This document shows, one piece after another, positions 55,004-64,000 of a DNA stretch of 64,000 bases; positions within the stretch are counted from its first letter, which is position 1; each line of letters opens with the position of its first letter. Position numbers and translations under genes: made by a program. Below the pieces are notes generated by a model. That model was given only the letters and a program-made list of their open reading frames with translations. It had not been told where the DNA came from and searched no databases. The stretch spans positions 1,056,501-1,120,500 of the forward strand of contig NC_080042.1 in assembly GCF_012489685.1 (NCBI RefSeq), read 5' to 3'. This stretch comes from Lotus japonicus. Lineage: Eukaryota; Streptophyta; Magnoliopsida; Fabales; Fabaceae.

Positions 55004-56495
55004 TGGCTCTTTCTTCCCTCTTGATTCAGGTAAAATCTCTTGATTCTTTCACAAATTTTGCAGTATTGTTGTTGTGGTTGTTGTTGTTTTTTCGAATTTG
55101 ATTTTGTTTTTGGAGTTGAAAATATCTGTTTTGTTCTTATCTTGAGTTTTGTTCGTTGATGCTAGTACTGGGTTTGTGATGTTTTTTTCTCCATTTTGTG
55201 CCTGGTTCAGAAGCAGATGAACATAGGTGAGGAAGACAATGGTTTCTATTTTTTTACCAAAACAATAATTAGAGTTACATAAGAATTGCTCAAACTGAAT
55301 CTGAAAATTGACTGGGCCTCAATTCATGTGTAAATCAAAGGTACTTTAATCCTCTATTGCTCTTGGCCTTGACCCACCTTGATTTCCAACCATCCTTTTG
55401 GAATTTCTTTGGTCCTTCCATGGTGATGGTATGCTTTTGTAGGTGTATTTCTAGATTAGGAGTTTGATGAATAAAGAGTATTTTTATAGCAAGTAGCAAT
55501 AGCATGATGTGTGTTATATATAATAAGGTGCATTGCATTCCTCAAGCATTATTCAAGTTGTCATGACAGTGATTTGATTTGTGTTTATTGTCACTGTTTT
55601 TTGCTAATCCTTGATGATCGGAAAAATATTTCAGGCTACTACTATAAGTGGATACACAAGCAACTCTGCTTCTTCCAAGAAGTGCATAAAGAAGAAGGTA
55701 AAGTTATTCATTTCATCTTATAGTCAAGCCTGTGATTTTAATATTTGTAGTGAGTTTTATTTCAAAACAACCATGGACATATTAGGATAGAAAGAACTTT
55801 TCACTACACTTCAGACGTTCATTGCTGCTGCTATATTGTCTTGCTATAATAACTAGGTAGTATTAAAAGATGAATTAATTTATCAGCAAAAAGAATTTAT
55901 GGAGTAAAGGAGATTTTATTACATTTTCATTGCTGTGGTTATTCCGGAATAGATTAAGTTTAGTTGGAAAAGGGGTCCATCAACTCTGCTACTATGTCCA
56001 AGTTTAGTTTTATAATCTGCACAGAGATAAGACTTGCAGCTTATAGTCTGAATTGATTTTAGAACATTTCATCATAAAACCAAACACATATATATGTTTA
56101 TTTCATTTGGTCAATGGATGAGGGGGAAAGCTTTTTCATGAGTAGCTTCCATATTGTCTATGAGAAAAGAGAAATTTATTGAAACATGTTAGAAATCACT
56201 CATCCATAATGGAAAACTAAGACAAGAGGAAAAAGCTCAATGCTTACTTAGTCTTTTTTTTAATGAATCTAACTGAAAGCTCCACACTACTATTTAGAGA
56301 ATGTTTTAACTTGACTCTTCTCATTTTCTTAGTGAGCTTGTACACATCCCTTGTCCTTTTTAATCACATCTTATCCATTTTTATGTTTAAACTAGCTGAT
56401 TTTGAATCTGATTGAGTTAGCTTCTCTTACTTCCTATTTTCTTTATAGTGTCATGCAATATTGATGTTTTATTATATGTTTTTTTTAGTTAACAA
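55004..56495. other. Harbinger 5' untranslated or intronic region
   Basis: No ORF with motifs. By position it should contain the transposase promoter and possible 5' UTR introns; no site can be picked out with confidence. Confidence 0.4.
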
Positions 56496-57894
56496 ATGGA
56501 TCTTAGAGTAGTTGACACTTCAGTTCTTTTACGAAAACGTAAAAGAAATGAAGAAGAAGAGGCAAAATTGCAGGAGCAAATAACATTCATTGTTGCTAGT
56601 GTCATTGCTATGCTTTTAGGTGTAGTAGCTTGGTATCATGAGATGCATTTTGTTAAGGAACCGTCCCGAAATTGGGAATTGGAAAGAAGCAATTTCCTTA
56701 ATCGTCTGTATAGAGGAACCGAAAGTGATTGCATTGAACAGTTAAGAGTCAGTAAAAGGGCATTTGTTAAACTTTGTGGAATTTTACAAGATAAAGGACA
56801 GTTGGTAAGGACAAGAAATGTCCCAACGATTGAAGCAGTGGCAATGTTTTTGCACATCCTTGCTCACAACCTAAAGTACAGAGTAGTGCACTTTACCTAT
56901 TATAGATCCAAAGAAACAATAAGTAGGCAATTCAACAATGTCCTACGAGCTGTAATGAAAGTGAGTGGGGAATATTTGAAGTTTCAAGACCATAATAATC
57001 TAGAGGGATCTGAGGCATACAAATGGAGATGGTTTCAGGTAAACTTATCATAAGCTTGAGTAATTATATGAGATTTCTAGTAATTACAACTTATTTATGA
57101 TTTTTAAACTTTTTTAGAATTCGATTGGAGCACTTGATGAGACACATATTCCAGTAACAGTGGCAGCAGAAGATAAACCTAGATACCGTAATATAAAGGG
57201 TGACATCTCTACGAATGTGTTAGGGGTTTGTGGTCCAGATTTAAAGTTTATTTACGTGTTATCTGGTTGGGAAGGCTCGGCAGGAGATTCACGAGTATTG
57301 CGAGATGCTTTACGTCGTCAAAATCACCTTCAAATTCCGAATGGTAATATTCTCAACCTTGATACTTTTTTTACTATATTAAATACAATTATATGATTTT
57401 TTTTTCTTGGAAAAAAACCATCGCAGGTAAATACTTTCTGGTCGACGCAGGATATACAAATGGCCCAGGATTTTTAGCACCTTATCGAGGGACTAGATAT
57501 CATCTCAATGAGTGGATTGGAAACACCCCTCAAAACTACAAGGAGTTGTTCAATCTCCGTCATGCAAGTGCAAGGAATGTAATTGAAAGATCATTTGGGA
57601 TATTGAAAAAACGATGGAGTATATTAAGAACTCCATCTTTTTTTGATATAAAAACACAAATAAGAATGTTTTATAAGATATGAACAACAATATGACCCAA
57701 TTTTAGAGGTCCAAGACTTGGAGCTTTTATCGGTTGTTGATGAAGAGTTAACCAATCAACATGGGGAAACAATTACAAGTAATGTTGCAAATGAGGTCAC
57801 AACTATTCAAGTATATGAGGCATGGACAACGTTTCGGGACACTTTAGCAATGGATATGTTTGTTGAATATCAACATAGAAGAAACTTAGTTTAG
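56496..57894 (+). CDS. Harbinger DDE transposase (HARBI1-like), C-terminus frameshifted
   Basis: It catalyses excision and insertion of the element. Exons 56496-57038, 57118-57343 and 57427-57683 join in phase (GT..AG borders). The first exon holds the helix-turn-helix-like N-terminal part (LRVSKRAFVKLCGIL, ETISRQFNNVLRAV). The DDE_Tnp_4 catalytic residues are all present: D in GALDETHIPV, D in YFLVDAGYTNGPG and E in NVIERSFGILKKRW. Shortly after, the frame stops at 57683, but the adjoining frame continues from about 57671 (IRYEQQYDPILEV) to a TAG at 57892-57894. The conserved segment normally joining RMF to this part is missing, so a small deletion with frameshift has removed the proper C-terminus. 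Host-domesticated ALP1-like genes share this fold, but the flanking ends show it is a transposon gene. Confidence 0.85.
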
Positions 57895-58802
57895 GGACAA
57901 CATGTTATCAGTTGTCTTTGCTTTCTACCTTGTTCGTTGTTTCTGTTATCTGTTTTTCCATTTCTTATGTTATTTCTTGTTTATTTCTGTAGTTGCTTTG
58001 TTTTGTTGTGTGTTGGCTCACTTGGAAGAGCCTTGTTTCCAAGCTTTTTATCCTATTAATATTAATTGAATGATTGATCAGAACTAACTGTGACTTTTTA
58101 TCCTATTAATATTAAAAGCTTAGTATGTTGTCTTGTATATGTATATTCTGTTTATTTTCAGAAACTCTTCATGTTTATTTATTTTCAAACAGGGTTACAG
58201 CCAGACTAGGGAATTGGACAGCGAGGAGCTATTGGAACAGTTGCTATATCGACTTGTTGGTTGCCGGGTAATATTTTATAACTTGAGGATATTCATCATC
58301 TTTTTGTTATTTGATCTGTTTGCTGTGGACACTTCAATTAGGTTCAAGTGTTTCTATTTTACTACTGTATTTTCTTAAGTATTTCAAACTGATTCTGAGA
58401 AAATTATATATACTAGATTAATTCAGTGTGTTTTAGTTTCTTTGTTTTTTCTTAATTTACTTAGAGATTCGTGCTTAACCTTTTATAATCACTTTTTCCA
58501 TCTAAAGTGATTATGTGAGGTTCTAAACACACTGAAAAATATGACACACTAAAGTGATTATTTCTGGTGTGGGCACATGACATGCAGTATTGATTTCCAA
58601 ATAGACAATAACTGGATCTAGTAATTGGACTGAGAAGGGTAGTTGAATCACTTGAAGTTCAATCTTGTCTCACATTTTCACCAGAGTATAAGATCATAGG
58701 GGTAAAAGTAAGAAGTAAAAACACTTTGATCATCACAGGCTTTTAAAATGAATTCTGATATGTGAGTTCAATCCAATTTTAATCTACCATAAACTGTAAC
58801 AG
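57895..58802. other. Spacer between Harbinger genes
   Basis: No gene. A TTTTTATCCTATTAATATTAA segment is duplicated at about 58047 and 58095. A short acceptor-preceded open stretch at 58193-58268 (GYSQTRELDSEELLEQLLYRL) looks exon-like but could not be linked to anything. Confidence 0.4.
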
Positions 58803-60168
58803 TGTTGGTAAATCCGCAAGTGTACGGAATCCACCCGGTTTTAAATATCGAACCGCAGGGATTGTGAGTGAATAGATTCGGTTTAAGCCTCGAGTTTGAA
58901 GGTTTGTTTTATTGAGGCAAACATATGTCGAAGTAGTAATAAGGAAAAAGGAAATATAAATTCAGAAATGAAACAGAAAATGAAAAGAAAGAGTGATTTA
59001 CTTTGGGTTCTTGCTCAACTAATCAATTCAAGCACATCATTCTAAGCACATATTCTCATGAATCTCTCCTTGACGTTATAGCCTAAGCAACTACCTATCG
59101 ATGCCTCGCATAGATAATTCTTTCAAACCAAAAGATAAGCCCAATTCCTTGCGTACTTAAACATTTGTTTGAAGCATAAAGATTATAAAGTTCAGGCCAA
59201 CAAACCACAACCCTTCCTCTATTCCTAGTAGCAAGTATAGAAGGGGTAATCCCAAATCGGTTCCCTAATCTATAACAAACTTCCGTTCTATTATAGAAAA
59301 GCATAAAGCTAGCACATGTTCTAACTTGAAAGATAAAGCATGGATATGGGATTCAAGGAAAGAAGAAGAACATGTGGGAAAGAACTTAAGATTATGACTT
59401 AAAAGGAAAAGTCTTACATAAAAACCAAAGTAAAAGAAGAGAGATTAGCCAAGCATGGCAAGAACCTGAATTACAGGTTCATGCTTGGCTAAGAACCTGA
59501 ATTACAAGCTTGGAAGCCTTCTCTCACTCTCCTAGATGTTCCTCTCCTTCTAAACTTATGTAAAAATGGAATAGATATCAAAGATTACCAAAGAAAATGA
59601 CTAAAATCCTATTTATAGGCAAAAATCACGAGTTTGGGCTGTTCCGGGCGCTCAGGCGCCAATTCAGAGCGCCTGAGTGCTAATTCCATGCTAAAAAAGT
59701 GCCTCTGGAAGGCAATTGGCGCCTAGGCGCCAATTCAGAGCAATTGGCGCCTAGGCGCCAATGGAGCACGCCTAGGCGCTCTTAACTCGTTGGAAAGCCT
59801 TTTTATCTTCATTTTAACTCCTCTTTACTCCTCTTTAAGCCTCCATTCAATTCTCCAAGCCTCTAGACCGTCCCTCTTCAGCTGATTCAACCTGAAACCT
59901 TGATGAACAAACTTGGAAAATATCTTGAAACTTAAAGGTCAGTTTTGCACAAAGGCCCTCAAAACAAGTGGAATTTACCTAAGACTCCTAAACTCTAATA
60001 AAATGCAACTAAAGTCCCTAATAAACTATGAAATTACCTAAGTGAAGCAAAAACACAAAGAAAGATAAAAATGCATGAGAATGCATGAAACACTACATGA
60101 GACTCAACAAAAAGACTCAAAACTAGCAAGGAAATTACCCTAAAAACACTACTAAATCCGGGTCATCA
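58803..60168 (-). mobile_element. Solo LTR (1366 bp) inside the Harbinger element
   Basis: On the plus strand it runs from TGTTGGTAAATCCGC to CCGGGTCATCA, giving TG..CA on both strands. The flanks AACAG and AACAA agree at 4 of 5 positions. No coding domains. Its internal layout (an AAATCCGCAAGTGTACGG start and a GAACCGCAGGGATTGTGAG block) resembles copies A and B at 26208 and 29385 in style, not in sequence. The strand is inferred from the common TGATGACCCGG start of similar plant LTRs. Confidence 0.7.
59714..59762. repeat. Pair of perfect GC-rich palindromes
   Basis: ATTGGCGCCTAGGCGCCAAT, a perfect 20-base palindrome, occurs at 59715-59734 (22 bases with its flanks) and again at 59743-59762. 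Related GGCGCC and GGCGCT text surrounds them from 59640 to 59790. Confidence 0.95.
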
Positions 60169-60309
60169 AACAACAATCAGGATCATAATCACTTATGATT
60201 TCTGCACATGATGTATTCAATCATGGAAGCTCATTTTGCTGCTATTATCTTTGTTCAGTTCTGTGGATGTATTTCAAAATTCTTCTGATTATTATTAATT
60301 GTCTAATGT

Positions 60310-61277
60310 TTGTTTATGTTTGAAGGAGAGATGAGGGGAAAAAGGAAAATGGCGGAAGCTAGTAATGAGGATAAGAAAGATGATAGCAGCGCTTACTTTA
60401 CTTGGAACTTGGAGATGGACCGTGCACTTGCTGATATACGTAGAGATCAAAGAAGCATGGGAAACAAGAGTGATGGTGCATGGAAAGCAGTGGCATATAA
60501 CACTGCGGCTCAAATGTTGTCTTCACGCTTCAATTTGCAGTTTATTGGAGAGAATGTTAAAAATCGTATCAAGCTGTGGAGATCATGGTATGGCATTGTT
60601 AGTGACATCCTTAGTCAAAGTGGTTTTGATTGGGATGGAACCAAATATATGATTTCTGTTACAAATGAAGATGCATGGAATGGGTATGTTAAGGTAATCA
60701 TTTTTAATGTTATTACTATTTAATTAAATTAGTGTTTGTGTTAGTATTAACATGTTGCCTATTTTCTTCGTAGTCACATAATGACGCTAAGAGGTTTCGA
60801 TTTAAGGTGATTGCTAATTGGGATGACATTGTAGAATTGTGTGCTAAAGATAGAGCAACAGGAATTGGAGCGGAGACATCCTTGGATGCAGATGACATCA
60901 TGAGCAAAGAAGCAAATGAGGATGGAGCTTATATTGTGGATATTGATGCTGATGAACAAAGCTCTACAACAAAGAAAAGCAAACAACCAATGGAATTCAA
61001 AAAGGGAAAAAGTGGAGAGAAGAATGGGATAATTACTTCAATGAATAAAGTGGCTGAGTCATTGAGTGAATTTGTGCAAGCAACTAGAAAAGGGGTGAAA
61101 AATGTCCAAGAAGTGGTTCATGATGTGATGGATGAGCTAAAGAACATTCCGGACCTTAATGGCACTCAATGGCTAAAAGCAGTGGATTGGCTTTCAGAAA
61201 ATCCAAATAAGTTGGAGATTTTGAAAGCTCTTCCCATGGAGAGAAAGAAAGATTACATCTTAGCTTTTATGCACTGA
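60310..61277 (+). CDS. Harbinger Myb/SANT-like accessory protein
   Basis: In PIF/Harbinger elements this second protein binds the ends and brings the transposase to the DNA and nucleus. Exons are 60310-60693 and 60774-61277 (GT..AG, phase 0), about 295 residues. An internal Met at 60331 (MRGKRKMAE) is an equally likely start. The trihelix-like Myb domain shows the tryptophan pattern FTWNLEMDRAL, DGAWKAVAYNTAAQML, KNRIKLWRSWYGIVSD. It is followed by GFDWDGTKYMISVTNEDAWNGYVK, SHNDAKRFRFKVIANWDDI and a Lys-rich segment, and ends LPMERKKDYILAFMH. The frame is intact. Related host genes are called L10-interacting Myb proteins. Confidence 0.85.
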
Positions 61278-61813
61278 TTCGTGATTTGCTATAGTTTATG
61301 GACTCATTTGTAGTGTTTCCAACTTTTCATTATGCCACTGTTGAGACTTTGTTTTATTTATTTTTCATTTGGATTGATGTTAGCACTTGTTATAAACACA
61401 GTTTGAAATTTAAATAATAGAAAATGTGATATCTCGATGAATGTTTGTTTGGATTGATGTTCGCACTTGTTAAAAACACAGTGTTTCCAACTTTTCATTA
61501 TGCCACTGTTGTGATCCAACTAATTTCAGATTTTTTAGTCGATTCAGGGGGTTTGGGCAGATTATAAAATTATGGGCTGATTTTAAGTTAAGTTTTTTTA
61601 TTATAATTATTCAAATAATATTAATTAGATTAAAAAAATAAGATAAAGGAAATTCAATTACATTATCCAAACAAATAATTTTACAATTGAGGGAATTGCA
61701 TCACCTTATCCAAACAAGGGAATTTGAAAATCAAGGGAATTCAATTGATGCAATTGAATTCCCTAGCATTTAAAATCCCTTGGATTTCTACAATCCTCCA
61801 TCCAAACACACTC
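61278..61813. other. Harbinger 3' subterminal region
   Basis: Contains a partial duplication: GTGTTTCCAACTTTTCATTA followed by TGCCACTGTTG occurs at about 61312 and 61482. It ends in GGGAATTCAATTG-type text before the terminal repeat. No gene. Confidence 0.55.
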
Positions 61814-63148
61814 TAAGGTAAATGTCGATTCTGCGACAAAATACAATTAAATATGAAAAGAGTGCAATCACCCTTGATGACTTCTCGAGTCATCTGACTC
61901 ATCCAATTTCGATGGTCAAAAACTGCTCAGTGAGCGAAAGAGTACTAATGTACTTGGTAACTTATAGTTCCCCGGCTTATCTTTTAGATAGCCAAACAAT
62001 AAACTGCTCATCGAGCGAAGAGTACCAATGTACTTAGAAACTTATTAGTTTCCCGGCTTATCCTTTAGATAGCCAAACAATAAAACTGCTCATCGAGCAA
62101 AAGAGTATCAACATACTCAGAAACTTATCTGTTACCCCAAAACTTGGATTCGACGACACTTCTTATTTTTCCAAAACTAATATCCAAGCCCTAAGCTTTC
62201 ATCTGACATTGTTATCATTATTTAAAGGGGTTCTGTAACGCCCCAAATTTCGGGTGTCACTTTAGTAACCTATTAAAGTAAATATGCAATATTTTTCCAA
62301 AAGAATGTATAAACACGAGTATACTTTTTTCTTTTCAAATGTATTTCCAAAACATGTCATGCATACTCCCAACTACAAAGGGATTTACATCAAGCCTTGA
62401 ACAAGGCGAGTACCCGAAACCCCAAATATAAATTCCTAAAATCTTTATGCAAGCTTAAACCAATAAGGGTAAGCTCTCTAACCAAAGGCTCTAACTCTAC
62501 ACCCGACTCTATTCTTTGAGTCTTCCACAGTTCTTAAAGTTCTCCTCTCCGACTCGTACGAAGGTCAAGCTCCATCGAAGATTCTCCATCGCCTAATAGC
62601 GTTAAGCGCCCAGACAACAAATAACAAACAGAAAGGGTTAACTCCATGCAATTACCACGTATAAAAGGGAAAAACATGCTATCAAAGTTTAAGTGCGTAA
62701 CATGGCACATAAACTAGCAACTTAATTCAAGATAGATGACGACATATATTCAACAATATTGATTTAAATCAACTATCAACAACCTCAACAATATTTCTAC
62801 TCAGATATCAATAACTTAACAACATATATGTTAATTCAGATATCAACAACTTAACAATGTAACATTTATTTAGACATCAAATTGACAACATATAACAGCT
62901 CAGATATCCACAACCTCCACAGTATATAATCAAATCATATGACAATAATCTCAACAATATAACATCAAATCAAATAACAACAACCTCAATCTATATCATC
63001 TAATCAGATGTCAACAACCCCAACAATATCACATCAAACCATATATCAACGACCTCAACAATATAACATCAAACCAGATATCAGTAACCTCATCAATATA
63101 ACGTCAAATCAGATATCGACAATCCTCAACAATATCAATCAAACAATA

Positions 63149-63355
63149 ACGTCTCGCAAGACGGGACAGTCCTGTGAAAATATCCACTCCACTGTCACTA
63201 AGTAACGCCTCGAACGACGGGATAGTCATGTGAAAATATCCACTCCACTACCACTTGATAACGTCTCGCAAGACGGGACAGTCATGTGAAAACATCCACT
63301 CCACTGCCACTTGATAACGTCTCGAAAGACGAGACGATCACGTGGGACAATATCC
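63149..63355. repeat. 56-bp tandem repeat, about 4 copies
   Basis: Units start AACGTCTCGCAAGACGGGAC and contain ATCCACTCCACT. The CGTCTCG..CGAGACG core is itself a small inverted repeat. The last copy is the most diverged. Confidence 0.85.
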
Positions 63356-63404
63356 ACCACATCATCACTTCAAAAACTCCAAAACATTCCGATAAATAAG
63401 CTAG

Positions 63405-63575
63405 CAATATAGAATTAAAGTAGATATAAACATAGTCAACAATATATAATTAAAGCAGATATAAACATAATCAACTATATATAATCAAAGCAGATATAAA
63501 CATAATCAACAATATATAATTAAAGCAGATATAAACATAATCAACAATATATAACTAAAGCAGATAATACCATAA
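63405..63575. repeat. 35-36-bp tandem repeat, about 4-5 copies
   Basis: Units of AATTAAAGCAGATATAAACA followed by TAATCAACAATATAT, with few changes. Confidence 0.85.
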
Positions 63576-63586
63576 TTAAATGTTAG

Positions 63587-64000
63587 TGTAAGACCCAAGT
63601 TTTTAAGTTCAGAATAAGTGAATAAAATCCTATTCACGAGTAAGGTTGATGTATCGTGAAGGGAAACCTGAACAAGAGTTTACTCAAGGGAATAAATTTA
63701 TGAATGAGAAAGTTCAGGAAAAGTCTAAGGATCGTATCGAAGTCGATAAAAGTTATAGCACGATCGTTATACGCTTAAACCTAGGGCCGAAACCCTAGTA
63801 AATAGCTAGTTTTCACTTAAAGTCACGATGGAAACTAATTCCAAAAATCTTCAGAGAAATGTTAGAATTTCTCTTAATCCATATATCACAATCGTTTCAA
63901 GGCGAAACTCTAGGATGTACGAACGTCCGATTCCAATCATCGGAAGTTTGCCGAAACTAGAACCCTGATAGTTCAAAACCCTAGAATCAACCGACGATGA
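63587..64000 (+). mobile_element. Start of another LTR, cut by the window edge
   Basis: An abrupt switch from the minisatellite to TGTAAGACCCAAGTTTTTAA, a TG start typical of plant Ty3/gypsy long LTRs. No domain is visible before the window ends, so both type and strand are provisional. Confidence 0.4.

Larger units (their letters stand above)
54603..61813 (+). mobile_element. PIF/Harbinger transposon (7.2 kb) with both genes
   Basis: Target duplications TAA lie at 54600-54602 and 61814-61816. The termini are GGTTGTGTTTGGATGG and, on the reverse complement of the right end, GAGTGTGTTTGGATGG, a 14/16 match. A TWA duplication and such ends define PIF/Harbinger. The element carries a DDE transposase gene and a Myb/SANT accessory gene in the same orientation, the two products this superfamily needs. 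A related repeat at 41710 retains CCCTAAGGTAA without an insertion, confirming both borders. A solo LTR (58803-60168) interrupts it; without that it would be about 5.8 kb. Confidence 0.92.
52870..62233. repeat. TGTAACRCCCC repeat unit, copy 2, split by a Harbinger element
   Basis: It starts TGTAACACCCCGATTTCGG and is followed directly by the next unit start at 62234. After removing the Harbinger insertion (54603-61813 plus one TAA) it is about 2.15 kb. It carries the conserved minus-strand ORF, then blocks shared with 39464-42108, including GCAATATGATTAGCCAAAC and the TTCTCGAGTCAT block. The two-unit tandem arrangement may reflect an LTR and its neighbour, but this was not proven. Confidence 0.6.
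62234..63586. repeat. TGTAACRCCCC repeat unit, copy 3, with minisatellites
   Basis: It starts TGTAACGCCCCAAATTTCGG and shares the GTCACTTTAGTAACC block with the other units. The conserved ORF is absent. The middle (62740-63140) is a degenerate minisatellite of AACAATATAACATCAAATCA units, followed by two cleaner tandem arrays. Confidence 0.55.

Noticed and set aside
54627..55101. Several Ser/Leu/Arg-rich ORFs on both strands
   Set aside because: They arise from a CT-rich minisatellite in the Harbinger 5' region and are open in many frames at once.
62740..63355. Evenly spaced repeats considered as a CRISPR array
   Set aside because: Direct head-to-tail tandem repeats without unique spacers, in plant nuclear DNA.

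Overview
The window is nuclear DNA of a flowering plant, most likely a eudicot and plausibly a legume. The evidence is AT-rich intergenic DNA, introns with GT..AG borders, a plant-specific PLATZ zinc-finger gene, a CC-NB-ARC-LRR resistance gene, and several plant retrotransposon families. The legume assignment is a judgement from the repeat style and was not computed. I see no rRNA or tRNA gene and no CRISPR array, and nothing here looks bacterial.

Only two loci look like ordinary host genes. The first is an RPM1-like NLR at 34370-37228 (+). It is intact except for one in-frame TGA between the coiled-coil domain and NB-ARC. The second is a PLATZ transcription factor at 43732-45342 (+), with three coding exons whose splice phases join into a 232-residue protein carrying both zinc-binding motifs. 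An exon fragment of a CIPK-type kinase lies near 1969-2299 and is broken by a small hAT-like insertion.

The rest is layered mobile DNA. From 1 to 25 kb there are LTR fragments, a LINE without ORF2 (3108-6131), a Helitron end with a decayed Pif1-type helicase (to 9965), and two head-to-tail non-autonomous Copia-type elements (10022-14834), each carrying a solo LTR. A second LINE is split by a complete Tat-like Ty3/gypsy element (15951-23526, minus strand) that has an additional ORF on the opposite strand and no recognisable RT or integrase. From 25 to 34 kb come a TRIM, a SINE, a CACTA end, a Mutator-like element with a solo LTR inside it, and a Mutator-type MITE with an internal 94-bp tandem array ending about 160 bp before the NLR start codon. 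From 37 to 43 kb a duplicated piece of NLR-downstream DNA sits inside another repeat, next to a second Mutator-like element. From 45 to 52 kb the sequence is MITEs, a Helitron end and an AT-rich tandem array.

From 52.9 to 62.2 kb a repeat unit that carries a conserved minus-strand ORF is split by a PIF/Harbinger transposon (54603-61813). This transposon has TAA target duplications, a DDE transposase gene and a Myb/SANT accessory gene. A related repeat at 41.7 kb preserves the uninterrupted target site. The last 1.8 kb is tandem repeats and the start of another LTR.

Many element borders were fixed by target-site duplications read directly from the sequence: TGATT, CAAGC, AATAA, ATATT, TTTACTATA, TTGTATATA, AATTATCAC, GAATATGAA, GTGGTCAT and TAA. 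These give a relative order of insertion. The least explained items are the conserved repeat-borne ORF (53369-54028 and 40868-41170), the NLR-flank duplication inside a repeat, and the tandem-array MITE next to the NLR promoter.
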